DNA of 22,143 bases from an uncultured Neomegalonema sp. GTDB taxonomy: Bacteria > Pseudomonadota > Alphaproteobacteria > Rhodobacterales > Rhodobacteraceae. Below the pieces are notes generated by a model. The model was not told the origin of the DNA. It ran no database searches and worked only from the letters and a program-made list of their open reading frames with translations. This document shows positions 1-6,112 of the stretch, one piece after another. The translations under genes and the position numbers were made by a program. Location of the stretch: NCBI GenBank assembly GCA_937927905.1, contig CALFWP010000091.1:1-22143 (forward strand), in the 5' to 3' direction. Numbering within the stretch: position 1 is the stretch's first letter; each line of letters starts with the position of its first letter.

Positions 1-360
1 GGGCATCCCACCGGTCTGGACAAAATCATCCCGCTGCGCACGGCAACCCACGAGGTCAGCGCTAAGACTGGTCAGTATAAGATGAAGGAAAACAAGGACT
101 TGCTTCGTGATTTTGAGGCTTTCTTGTCGGAGAAGGGACGGACGAAAGCCGATCCGCTTTTTGTCACCTGCCGTTCGGGTAGCCGCTCGGCAAGTGCGGC
201 GCGGCGGCTGATCAAAGCCGGTTTTACTAATGTCTGGAACCTGACAGAAGGCTTTGAGGGCGACAAGGATGCGCAAGGGGTACGTGCGCGTAACGGTTGG
301 CGTAATGCCGGTCTGCCCTGGGGCTATAAACTCGGTCCCGGTGTGGCGTGGGAGGGTTAG
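1..360 (+). CDS. Rhodanese-like sulfurtransferase, 5' end missing
   Basis: The frame is open from the first base, so the N-terminus lies outside the window; about 119 codons are visible. The active-site loop reads CRSGSRS, with the catalytic cysteine at codon 57 (bases 169-171), followed by the usual helix (SAARRLIKAGF) and the strand VWNLTEGFEG. Rhodaneses carry sulfane sulfur on this cysteine and pass it to thiol acceptors. The C-terminal extension (RNGWRNAGLPWGYKLGPG) is typical of single-domain bacterial rhodaneses with an aromatic tail. The gene ends on TAG at 358-360 and overlaps by four bases the stop of the convergent Crp/Fnr gene. An internal ATG at 82 cannot be the natural start, because the fold needs the upstream part. 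Family assignment is firm; substrate and partner are unknown. Confidence 0.88.
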   Translation, partial: GHPTGLDKIIPLRTATHEVSAKTGQYKMKENKDLLRDFEAFLSEKGRTKADPLFVTCRSGSRSASAARRLIKAGFTNVWNLTEGFEGDKDAQGVRARNGWRNAGLPWGYKLGPGVAWEG

Positions 361-1040
361 CGCTGCCTGTCCTTATCCGCCAGACGTGCAATCGCGGGTT
401 TGTCCAGAAGGCGGATATTGCCCCGCGATTGTTCAATCCATCCCCGCCGCTGGAATTCCTGCAATTGGCGGGAGATTACCTCGCGTGCGGTGCCCAGTTC
501 AACGGACAGCTTCTGATGGGTTGCTGCCACCGTTTCACCACCGCCTGATAACCGGATCAACCGGTCCGAGAGGCGCATATCGAGGCGCTGAAACGCGACT
601 TCGTCGATTGTGGCGAAAAGGTCGGCGAACCGCTTTGAAAACGCGGCAAAGACAAAACGGCGGAAAACTTCGGATTGTGCCATCAGGTCATCAAACAGTG
701 CCTTGGGTATAGCGGCGGCTTTGACCGGAGTTTCCGTGATGCCCGAGGCGGCATAGTCATCAGCGGCAAGCAGGCAGGCGGTGGTCAGGATACAGGTCTG
801 GCCCGGCTCAATACGATAGAGGACAATTTCGTGTCCTTCACCGGAGGTTTGCTGCACCCTCACACTCCCCTCCAGCAGGAGCAGCATGGTATCCGGTGCG
901 GTTCCGGCATGGAAAACGCAGGCGCCTTCATCCGCCGCGATGATCCGGCTGCGGTCCAGCAACATGCGCCGGTGCGGGGCCTCCAGAGGTGAAAGGCCCT
1001 CGAAACGGCCGGTCCAATCCTCTGTTCCCGTCATGAACAC
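357..1040 (-). CDS. Crp/Fnr-family transcriptional regulator
   Basis: A 227-residue protein of normal length for the Crp/Fnr family. Residues about 30-120 form a cyclic-nucleotide-binding-like beta roll (VFHAGTAPDTMLLLLEGSVRV). A long dimerisation helix follows at about 120-160, then a winged helix-turn-helix at about 170-212 (HQKLSVELGTAREVISRQLQEF is its core). There is no N-terminal FNR-type cysteine cluster. Two cysteines, C84 and C89, sit in the beta roll in the stretch CILTTAC, and could be redox- or sulfur-reactive (inference). The start is GTG at 1040, with an in-frame ATG two codons later at 1034; upstream AAGAGA is only a weak ribosome site. It lies 9 bases behind the small membrane protein gene, so it is probably the last gene of the TRAP-amidase operon. 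Its stop overlaps the convergent rhodanese gene. Ligand and targets are unknown. Confidence 0.88.
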   Translation of the reverse strand: MFMTGTEDWTGRFEGLSPLEAPHRRMLLDRSRIIAADEGACVFHAGTAPDTMLLLLEGSVRVQQTSGEGHEIVLYRIEPGQTCILTTACLLAADDYAASGITETPVKAAAIPKALFDDLMAQSEVFRRFVFAAFSKRFADLFATIDEVAFQRLDMRLSDRLIRLSGGGETVAATHQKLSVELGTAREVISRQLQEFQRRGWIEQSRGNIRLLDKPAIARLADKDRQR

Positions 1041-1049
1041 GGCTTTCTC

Positions 1050-1265
1050 TTATTTCTTCCGGAAACAATCATCCCAGTAATCGTAAAAAGCCATCAGAAT
1101 ACAGATGATGGCAATCACCATAAAGGGCAGTCCGCCGTTGAAACCGGCAAACCCTGTCGAGATGCTGTGCGATAACCCGAGGATAAAGACGGCAAAAATG
1201 ATGGTCCCGATCAGGCCGGTGATTTTTTTCGTTGTGTCTTTTTTCTTGTCAGCATTACCGGACAT
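1050..1265 (-). CDS. Small two-helix membrane protein, function unknown
   Basis: I do not recognise this 71-residue protein. It has a lysine-rich N-terminus (KKK at 7-9, KK at 13-14), a hydrophobic helix at about 16-34, a Gly/Phe-rich turn (GFAGFNGG) and a second helix at about 46-60. The tail is short and aromatic/charged (YDYWDDCFRKK). By the positive-inside rule both ends should face the cytoplasm. It is a convincing gene: AGGAAG lies five bases before the ATG and overlaps the amidase stop, and the next gene starts 9 bases after its TAA. It could be an accessory subunit of the transporter or an unrelated membrane protein; nothing in the sequence decides this. Confidence 0.75.
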   Translation of the reverse strand: MSGNADKKKDTTKKITGLIGTIIFAVFILGLSHSISTGFAGFNGGLPFMVIAIICILMAFYDYWDDCFRKK

Positions 1266-1276
1266 GAGGGCTTCCT

Positions 1277-2614
1277 TTATGCGGGATCGGCGGGGGAAAG
1301 GGCGGCTTCCAGCCAGCGGGCGGTGCGGAACAGACGGGCATCTTCTTCCTGTCCGCCGACCAGTTGCAGGCCCATGGGCATGTTATTCTCACCGCTGAAG
1401 AGCGGCAGGGTTAAGGTGGGCAATCCGGCAAGGGTCCAGATTTTCTGGCACACCGCATCGCCGGTGGTGTTTTCGCTCAGCAACGGCGCGATACCTTGCG
1501 ACGCGGGGCAGAGGATGGCGTCGTAATCGTTGAAAAATTCTGCGAAATAGCTTTCCGCTTGGGCAACACGGACAACCGCTTCGCCATAGGCATCATCGGA
1601 TACCCCTTGCCCGTGCGCTATCATGCGTTTGAGCACATCATCAGTGTTTTCCGGCGCTATGGCCGGATCACCATCGAGATTACGGATAAACTCATAGGTA
1701 TGAATGGTCAGTTGAGCCGCAATGTAGTGTTGAAAGCTGTCCGGTGCCGGAAAACGCTCGACCTGTTGCCCCAAGGCGTCGCAGACCTCCTCCATCGCGG
1801 CGCTCATATCGCCGGTCAGATTGAAGCCCGGAATGTCGAGATAAATGAACGCCGGGTCTACGGGCGGCTCGCTGTGATAACCCTCAAGGATAAGGGGTTT
1901 GGGCCGCATATGGCTGGCCGGATCCGCCGCATCGTATCCGGTCAGGGCATCGGTGAGCAGGGCGGTATCCTCTAATGTGCGGGCAAAACCGCCGACGCAA
2001 TCGAGGGTCTGCGAAGTTTGTAAGGCACCGCGCCGCGAGATTTGTCCCCGTGTCGGTTTGAACCCGTAGACACCGGAGTAAGAGGCGGGGCGGTTGACCG
2101 ACCCTCCGGTCTGGCTGCCAATGGCAAGGGGCATGTGTCCCGCTGCGATCCCTGCTGCCGAGCCGGCGGACGAACCGCCGGGGGAATAATCCGGGTTATG
2201 GGGGTTCTTCGTTGCGGACGGACTGACAAAGGCGAGCGCGGTGGTGACGGTCTTGCCGAGAATGACCGCACCGGCTTCACGCAGTTTTTCCACCGCCGCG
2301 CTGTCCGAAGCCGGTTGCCGCGCGGTGTGTGCGGGAGAGCCGAGCGCGGTCGGCATCTCCGCCGTGTCGAAAATATCCTTCACCCCCACGGGCAGGCCGT
2401 GGAGCGCGCCGAGAGGCTTACCCTGTTTACGGAGGGCATCCATGGCTTCGGCCTGTTCTAGCGCCTGTTCGGAGTTCAGATACGCCCAGGCGCCGATTTG
2501 CGGGTCGGTTTCCTCAATCCGCGCAAGGCAGGCTTTCGTCAGATCAACCGAGGAAAGCGTGCCCTCGCGGATTTGTGCCGCCGCATCCGTCGCTGAAAGT
2601 GCCCAAAGGGTCAC
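1277..2614 (-). CDS. Amidase signature family amidohydrolase
   Basis: 445 residues, the normal length for an amidase-signature (AS) enzyme. The Ser-cisSer-Lys triad can be read directly: K79 in GLPVGVKD, cis-Ser S148 in PGGSSAGSAAG and nucleophile S172 in GSQTGGSVNRPA. The spacing of 24 between S148 and S172 matches FAAH and malonamidase. AS enzymes hydrolyse carboxamides in the cytoplasm to acid plus ammonia or amine; members act on many substrates, including aryl-acetamides, allophanate and glutaminyl-tRNA. Length and context argue against GatA: no gatB or gatC is adjacent and the gene is embedded in a transporter operon. It starts with GTG at 2614 inside the end of dctM (GTGA overlap), which implies translational coupling. 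I infer that it processes the compound imported by the TRAP transporter; the substrate cannot be read from sequence. Confidence 0.93.
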   Translation of the reverse strand: MTLWALSATDAAAQIREGTLSSVDLTKACLARIEETDPQIGAWAYLNSEQALEQAEAMDALRKQGKPLGALHGLPVGVKDIFDTAEMPTALGSPAHTARQPASDSAAVEKLREAGAVILGKTVTTALAFVSPSATKNPHNPDYSPGGSSAGSAAGIAAGHMPLAIGSQTGGSVNRPASYSGVYGFKPTRGQISRRGALQTSQTLDCVGGFARTLEDTALLTDALTGYDAADPASHMRPKPLILEGYHSEPPVDPAFIYLDIPGFNLTGDMSAAMEEVCDALGQQVERFPAPDSFQHYIAAQLTIHTYEFIRNLDGDPAIAPENTDDVLKRMIAHGQGVSDDAYGEAVVRVAQAESYFAEFFNDYDAILCPASQGIAPLLSENTTGDAVCQKIWTLAGLPTLTLPLFSGENNMPMGLQLVGGQEEDARLFRTARWLEAALSPADPA

Positions 2615-3978
2615 GCGACGTACTCGCCGAAGAGATAATCAGGCAACCACAGCGCAATGCCCGGGAACACATACATCATGACCATGCAGAAGATCACGAT
2701 GGCAAGATACGGCATGATCCCTTTGAAGATTTGCATCAGCTCGATCTGGTCTTTCAATACTCCCTTCAGATAATAGGCTGACATCGCCATCGGCGGTGTC
2801 AGGAACGAGGTTTGCAGGTTTAGCGCCACCAGCATCGCAAAGAAATACGGGTTTACGCCGAAAGTATCGAGCATCGGCAAAAAGATCGGCACGAAGATAA
2901 TCAGGATCTCCGACCATTCCAGCGGCCAGCCGAGCAGGAAGATGATCACCTGACACAAGATCAGAAACTGGATTGTCGAGAGGTTCATCGACAGGAACCA
3001 GTGTTCAATAATGTCGTGCCCGCCGAGATATGAGAACACCGAAGCAAAAGTCCATGACCCGACAAACATCCAGCAGACCATCGCGGTGGCTTTGGCGGTC
3101 AGGAAGACGGATTCTTTTACCTTGGTCCAGGTCAGCGAGCGGTAGAGCATCGCGAGAATCAATCCGCCGAGCGCGCCCATGGCGGCAGCTTCTGCGGGGG
3201 TGGCCAGACCGCCGAGGATCGAGCCGAGGACCAGCATGATCAGCACGGCTAGTGGTACGAAAGAGGTGATCAGCGACCAGTAGATATACCCGCGTGAGAT
3301 CGAGGGATCGGGAGCGGGCTTCGGCGCAATCGCCGGATTCACCGTCACCCGGGCGATGACATAGAGGATATAACATCCTGCAAGCATCAGGCCCGGAAAC
3401 ACCGCCGCCGCATAAAGACGCAGGGGCGAGAGTTCCGCAATCGCGGCATAGACGATCAGCATGATCGAGGGCGGGATCAGAATCCCGAGGGTTCCGCCCG
3501 CGCAAATTACGCCCGAGGCAAAAGACTTATTATATTGAGCATTTGCCATGGCGGGAAAAGCGAGAAGGCCCATCAGCGTAACCACGGCCCCGACAATACC
3601 CGAGGCGGTCGAGAAGACCGCACAGGTAATCAGCGCCGCAATCGCCATGGACCCGGGCAGATTGCGCGCGGCAAGCTGGAGCGAGCTGAACAGGCGGTCC
3701 ACGATGCTGGCGCGTTCGACCACATAGCCCATAAACAGAAACAGCGGTATCGCAACCAGTGTGTCGTTCTCCATCACCGAATAGGTGTTCTGGTTCAGGA
3801 GGTAGAAAATCTGATTGTCGAAAAGATCGCCGAACGTTTCGATATAATCGGGATCGTAATATGCATAATAGCCGAAGGCGACGCCCATCGCGAGCAACGT
3901 AAAGGCCACGGGGAACCCGAGCAACACCAGCACGATGAACAGCGAGAGCATGACAATGGCGACTTCAGGATTGGTCAT
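2611..3978 (-). CDS. dctM: TRAP transporter large permease subunit (DctM type)
   Basis: 455 residues, very hydrophobic, with roughly 12-13 predicted membrane helices. It begins with the typical DctM N-terminus (MLSLFIVLVLLGFPVAF). Further family features are PGSMAIAALITCAVFSTASG near residue 110, GTLGILIPPSIMLIVYA near 155-170, LATPAEAAAMGALGG near 260 and FLTPPMAMSAYYLKGV near 395. DctM is the ion-coupled transporting subunit that works with DctQ and the periplasmic DctP to import organic acids and related compounds. The overall look is closest to the group annotated 'mannitol/chloroaromatic compound' TRAP (FcbT3-like), a name that does not define the substrate. Its ATG shares one base with the dctQ stop (TGATG), and its own stop overlaps the amidase start. 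Confidence 0.94.
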   Translation of the reverse strand: MTNPEVAIVMLSLFIVLVLLGFPVAFTLLAMGVAFGYYAYYDPDYIETFGDLFDNQIFYLLNQNTYSVMENDTLVAIPLFLFMGYVVERASIVDRLFSSLQLAARNLPGSMAIAALITCAVFSTASGIVGAVVTLMGLLAFPAMANAQYNKSFASGVICAGGTLGILIPPSIMLIVYAAIAELSPLRLYAAAVFPGLMLAGCYILYVIARVTVNPAIAPKPAPDPSISRGYIYWSLITSFVPLAVLIMLVLGSILGGLATPAEAAAMGALGGLILAMLYRSLTWTKVKESVFLTAKATAMVCWMFVGSWTFASVFSYLGGHDIIEHWFLSMNLSTIQFLILCQVIIFLLGWPLEWSEILIIFVPIFLPMLDTFGVNPYFFAMLVALNLQTSFLTPPMAMSAYYLKGVLKDQIELMQIFKGIMPYLAIVIFCMVMMYVFPGIALWLPDYLFGEYVA

Positions 3979-4559
3979 CAGGCTTGCCCCCGCTCTTTCT
4001 GTTCAGCCATTTCCATGAGTTGATCTTCGGTTTCGCGCACATCCTCCAGCCGGTTCAGCCAGACACCCTCCCGCATGGCTTTCCAGCAGCGCAGGCATTC
4101 CGCAATGCCCTGCAGGATCAGAAGGAAACCGGCGATCGGGATCAGTGTTTTGAAGAAGTAAATCTGAATGCGCGCGGGGCTGTTCCAGCTGACCTCTTCA
4201 TAACGCCAGGAATCGGCGGCAATCTCCGCACCGAACCAGAACAGGGCGAGCATTCCGGGGAAGAAGAAAATGATATAAAGAATAAAGTCGAGACGGGCTT
4301 GCCAGCGAACCGGCAACAGCCTGTAAATCACATCGCCGCGTACATGGGCATCCTGTGCCAGCGCATAGGGACCGGCCATCAGAAATAGAGCGCCGTACAT
4401 CTGCACCATCATGTCAAAGGCCCAGACAGTAGGCGCGTTCAGCACATAGCGGACAAACACTTCGTAGGAGACGGAAAGCGTGAGGATCATGATGCACCAG
4501 CCGAAGGCACGACCGACCCATATGCTCAGGCTTTCAATGGAATGAATGATTTTTACCAA
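3978..4559 (-). CDS. dctQ: TRAP transporter small permease subunit (DctQ type)
   Basis: 193 residues with four predicted membrane helices: about 12-33, 48-68, 92-110 and 130-152. Conserved family features are EVFVRYVLNAPTVWAFDM, with the arginine and tryptophan after helix 1, and AHVRGDV in the loop between helices 2 and 3. DctQ pairs with DctM to form the membrane part of the TRAP transporter and is needed for uptake. The C-terminal 40 residues are charged and cytoplasmic. The start is a TTG at 4559, supported by GGGGAGG five bases upstream and no better in-frame candidate. The gene is 167 bases downstream of dctP and overlaps dctM by one base. The weak start codon plus the hairpins in the gap suggest the membrane subunits are made at lower levels than the binding protein. 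Confidence 0.92.
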   Translation of the reverse strand: MVKIIHSIESLSIWVGRAFGWCIMILTLSVSYEVFVRYVLNAPTVWAFDMMVQMYGALFLMAGPYALAQDAHVRGDVIYRLLPVRWQARLDFILYIIFFFPGMLALFWFGAEIAADSWRYEEVSWNSPARIQIYFFKTLIPIAGFLLILQGIAECLRCWKAMREGVWLNRLEDVRETEDQLMEMAEQKERGQA

Positions 4560-4634
4560 CGCGGCCTCCCCGGAGCGGTTGATTGAAATATCACGATCGT
4601 GACAGGCTTAAAAGTCAGCTATCATCCGTTTAAT

Positions 4635-4661
4635 AACCCGATCGGACAAACCGACCGGGTT
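4635..4661 (-). promoter_or_regulatory. Hairpin 2 in the dctP-dctQ gap
   Basis: Inverted repeat with 11-base arms (4635-4645 and 4651-4661) around a 5-base loop. On the - strand RNA all 11 positions pair, one as G-U; on the + strand the same position is an A-C mismatch. The structure therefore fits a - strand transcript. No U-run follows on the - strand, so it is more likely a partial attenuator or 3'-end stabiliser of dctP mRNA than a full terminator. Confidence 0.55.
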
Positions 4662-4687
4662 TTGTTGTTTTGTCGGATAAAGCTGTT

Positions 4688-4712
4688 TACTCCGCATCAT
4701 TGATACGGAGTA
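4688..4712 (-). promoter_or_regulatory. Hairpin 1, just after the dctP stop
   Basis: Inverted repeat with 10-base arms (4688-4697 and 4703-4712) and a 5-base loop, 14 bases beyond the dctP stop codon. As with the neighbouring hairpin, the single imperfect position is a G-U pair in - strand RNA and a C-A mismatch on the + strand. It probably stabilises the dctP message or limits read-through into dctQM. Confidence 0.55.
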
Positions 4713-4726
4713 GGGCTGCCTTTGTA

Positions 4727-5839
4727 TCAGCCGAAATAGTGATTATAAGCGAGTTTATAATCCGGCTGGTTCAGGTTGAGGTAATTCATCACATCTTTAG
4801 CGTAAGCCTTTTGGGATGCGACGACTTTCGCAAAGAAAGCATCTTCTTCGGAAAGGCGGTCAACCACGATATCCCATGCCTCAAGCTGTTTCTTCATGAC
4901 CGAGTCAGGTGTCCGGTAGACATTGACGCCCTGATCCTGAAGCTTCACCAGGTCCTCGGCATACCGCTTGGTGTTGTGCCAGTAGAAGTTGGAGTTTTCG
5001 GCTTCGGAAGCGTGCTTTAGAATCGCCTGAAGTTCACTTGGCAGTCTGTCGAACATCTTCTTGTTGAAGGTGATTTCGAAAAATTCCTGCGACTGGTGGA
5101 AGCTGGCGAGGTGGTAGTGCTTGGACACGTCCTGCATACCGAAATCGCGGTCCGAGGTCGGGTTGTTGAATTCCGCTGCGTCGATCAGGCCGGACTTCAT
5201 CGCAGGCTGGATTTCACCGCCCGGGAGTTGAACAACCGACATGCCCATTTCCAACAGAACATCTGCGGCCAGACCAACGGTCCGGTATTTCAGACCCTCC
5301 ATTTGAGAGGCATCTTTAATCTGCTCTTTGAACCAGCCCATCGGCTGTGCGGGCATCGGGCTGTTGAAGAACGACACGACGTTCAGGCCCAACTCGCCCA
5401 TCAGTTCGTCAAACAGCTGCTGACCGCCGCCGTAGTGCAGCCAGCCGAGTACTTCCTGCGAGGACCAGCCGAAGCACGGGCCGGTGCCGAATAAAGATGC
5501 GGATTTTGATTTCGAGTACCAGTAAGCGGGTACGTAGTGCGCACCGTCCAGCACGCCGCGATGAACTGCATCCTGCATCTGGGATGTCTTGACCACCGAG
5601 TTGACCGGCAGAAGATCGATTTTCAGGGAATCGCCCGCCATGGCGTGAACGCGATCTACATAAGCCTTGGCGTTCTCAAGAAAGATACCGCCACCCCAGG
5701 CAGCCTGAACTTTCAGTGTCTTGGTTTTTGCACGTGCAACATGCGGCATAGCTACTGCAGCGGAACCGGCAGCAATCGTCGCGGCACCGCCACGCAGGAA
5801 AGTCCGGCGGGACGCCGCAGGCTTGTTTTCCTTTGTCAT
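4727..5839 (-). CDS. dctP: TRAP substrate-binding protein (DctP type), Tat-exported
   Basis: 370 residues from the ATG at 5839, chosen because GGGAGGA lies just upstream and the reading then starts with a clean export signal. The signal is twin-arginine: S-R-R-T-F-L at residues 10-15, an alanine/glycine-rich hydrophobic core (20-31) and a likely cleavage after ARA at 35-37. The mature protein is a DctP-family periplasmic receptor. The block GLKYRTVG (182-189) carries the arginine (R186) that holds the ligand carboxylate in characterised TRAP receptors, and LPGGEIQPAMKSGLIDAAEF (205-224) is the classic second-lobe motif. It resembles the 2-oxoacid/lactate and 'chloroaromatic' receptor group, so a carboxylate ligand is likely but the identity is open. 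It is the first gene of the dctPQM-amidase cluster. An earlier in-frame ATG at 5902 is rejected because it would bury the signal peptide. Confidence 0.93.
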   Translation of the reverse strand: MTKENKPAASRRTFLRGGAATIAAGSAAVAMPHVARAKTKTLKVQAAWGGGIFLENAKAYVDRVHAMAGDSLKIDLLPVNSVVKTSQMQDAVHRGVLDGAHYVPAYWYSKSKSASLFGTGPCFGWSSQEVLGWLHYGGGQQLFDELMGELGLNVVSFFNSPMPAQPMGWFKEQIKDASQMEGLKYRTVGLAADVLLEMGMSVVQLPGGEIQPAMKSGLIDAAEFNNPTSDRDFGMQDVSKHYHLASFHQSQEFFEITFNKKMFDRLPSELQAILKHASEAENSNFYWHNTKRYAEDLVKLQDQGVNVYRTPDSVMKKQLEAWDIVVDRLSEEDAFFAKVVASQKAYAKDVMNYLNLNQPDYKLAYNHYFG

Positions 5840-5843
5840 AATA

Positions 5844-5850
5844 TCCTCCC
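5844..5850 (-). promoter_or_regulatory. Ribosome binding site deciding the dctP start
   Basis: On the - strand this reads GGGAGGA, four bases before the ATG at 5839. It is the strongest Shine-Dalgarno sequence in the operon. It fixes the start immediately ahead of the twin-arginine signal peptide and excludes the longer frame opening at 5902. Confidence 0.8.
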
Positions 5851-5859
5851 AGATTTCGA

Positions 5860-5871
5860 AATATCGATATT
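5860..5871. promoter_or_regulatory. 12-base perfect palindrome in the dctP leader
   Basis: AATATCGATATT is a perfect palindrome about 20 bases before the dctP start codon, directly upstream of the ribosome site. It is flanked by a second short inverted repeat at about 5871-5884 (TTCCA, 4 bases, TGGAA). This could be an operator for a regulator of the TRAP operon or simply AT-rich leader; there is no match to a regulator I can name. Confidence 0.35.
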
Positions 5872-6003
5872 CCAGAATTGGAACACGTAAACGCATTATC
5901 AAGCAAATTGTTATGTGAGTAGAAAAAATTGCATGAGAAAATCAATTTCAGGCAATCCGTGCCATCACATTGACTTAAAAACCGAGATTTAAGATCCCGG
6001 TCT

Positions 6004-6018
6004 CTGCTCTCTGAGCAG
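6004..6018. promoter_or_regulatory. Inverted repeat CTGCTC-N3-GAGCAG in the rne-dctP gap
   Basis: Perfect six-base arms separated by three bases, about 165 bases upstream of dctP. With flanking wobble pairs the + strand RNA could extend the stem to ten, but no + strand gene follows. As DNA it could be an operator for the dctP promoter. Apart from this, the palindrome at 5860 and the rne terminator, I see no gene or clear promoter in 5840-6112. Confidence 0.3.
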
Positions 6019-6053
6019 GGATAAATGATTGGCGTTTAAAATTGCATTTTCTT

Positions 6054-6081
6054 GCATCGCCCCTGTGATGCGGGGCGATGC
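6054..6081 (-). terminator. Probable rne transcription terminator
   Basis: A perfect 10-base GC-rich stem (GCATCGCCCC / GGGGCGATGC, arms 6054-6063 and 6072-6081) with an 8-base loop, 32 bases beyond the rne stop. On the - strand it is followed by A-rich sequence rather than a clean U-run, so termination may be partial or the hairpin may protect the rne 3' end. Its position between rne and the separately regulated dctP supports a terminator role. Confidence 0.6.
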
Positions 6082-6112
6082 CATTTCATCTGAGTGTTTA
6101 CATCAAAAGATG

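Noticed and set aside
254..712. A 152-codon open frame on the + strand.
   Set aside because: It lies across the rhodanese end and the antisense of the Crp/Fnr gene, has no domain and no ribosome site; both overlapped genes have clear families.
1496..1975. A 159-codon open frame on the + strand, and similar frames at 2042-2461, 2241-2681 and 2329-2781.
   Set aside because: All are antisense to the amidase/dctM genes, whose catalytic and membrane motifs are intact; GC-rich codons leave the opposite strand open.
1277..2614. Amidase read as GatA of the glutamyl-tRNA amidotransferase.
   Set aside because: No gatB or gatC adjoins it and it is coupled to a transporter gene; the triad alone is shared by all amidase-signature enzymes.
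3005..3505. A 166-codon - strand frame and a 162-codon + strand frame at 3535-4023.
   Set aside because: Both are alternative frames of dctM, with compositions typical of shadow reading.
4660..4680. T-rich stretch after the hairpin at 4635-4661 as a + strand intrinsic terminator.
   Set aside because: No + strand gene leads into it, and the stem has a mismatch on the + strand but pairs fully on the - strand.
5840..5902. A longer start for dctP at 5902.
   Set aside because: It puts 21 residues ahead of the twin-arginine signal and ignores the strong GGGAGGA ribosome site before 5839.
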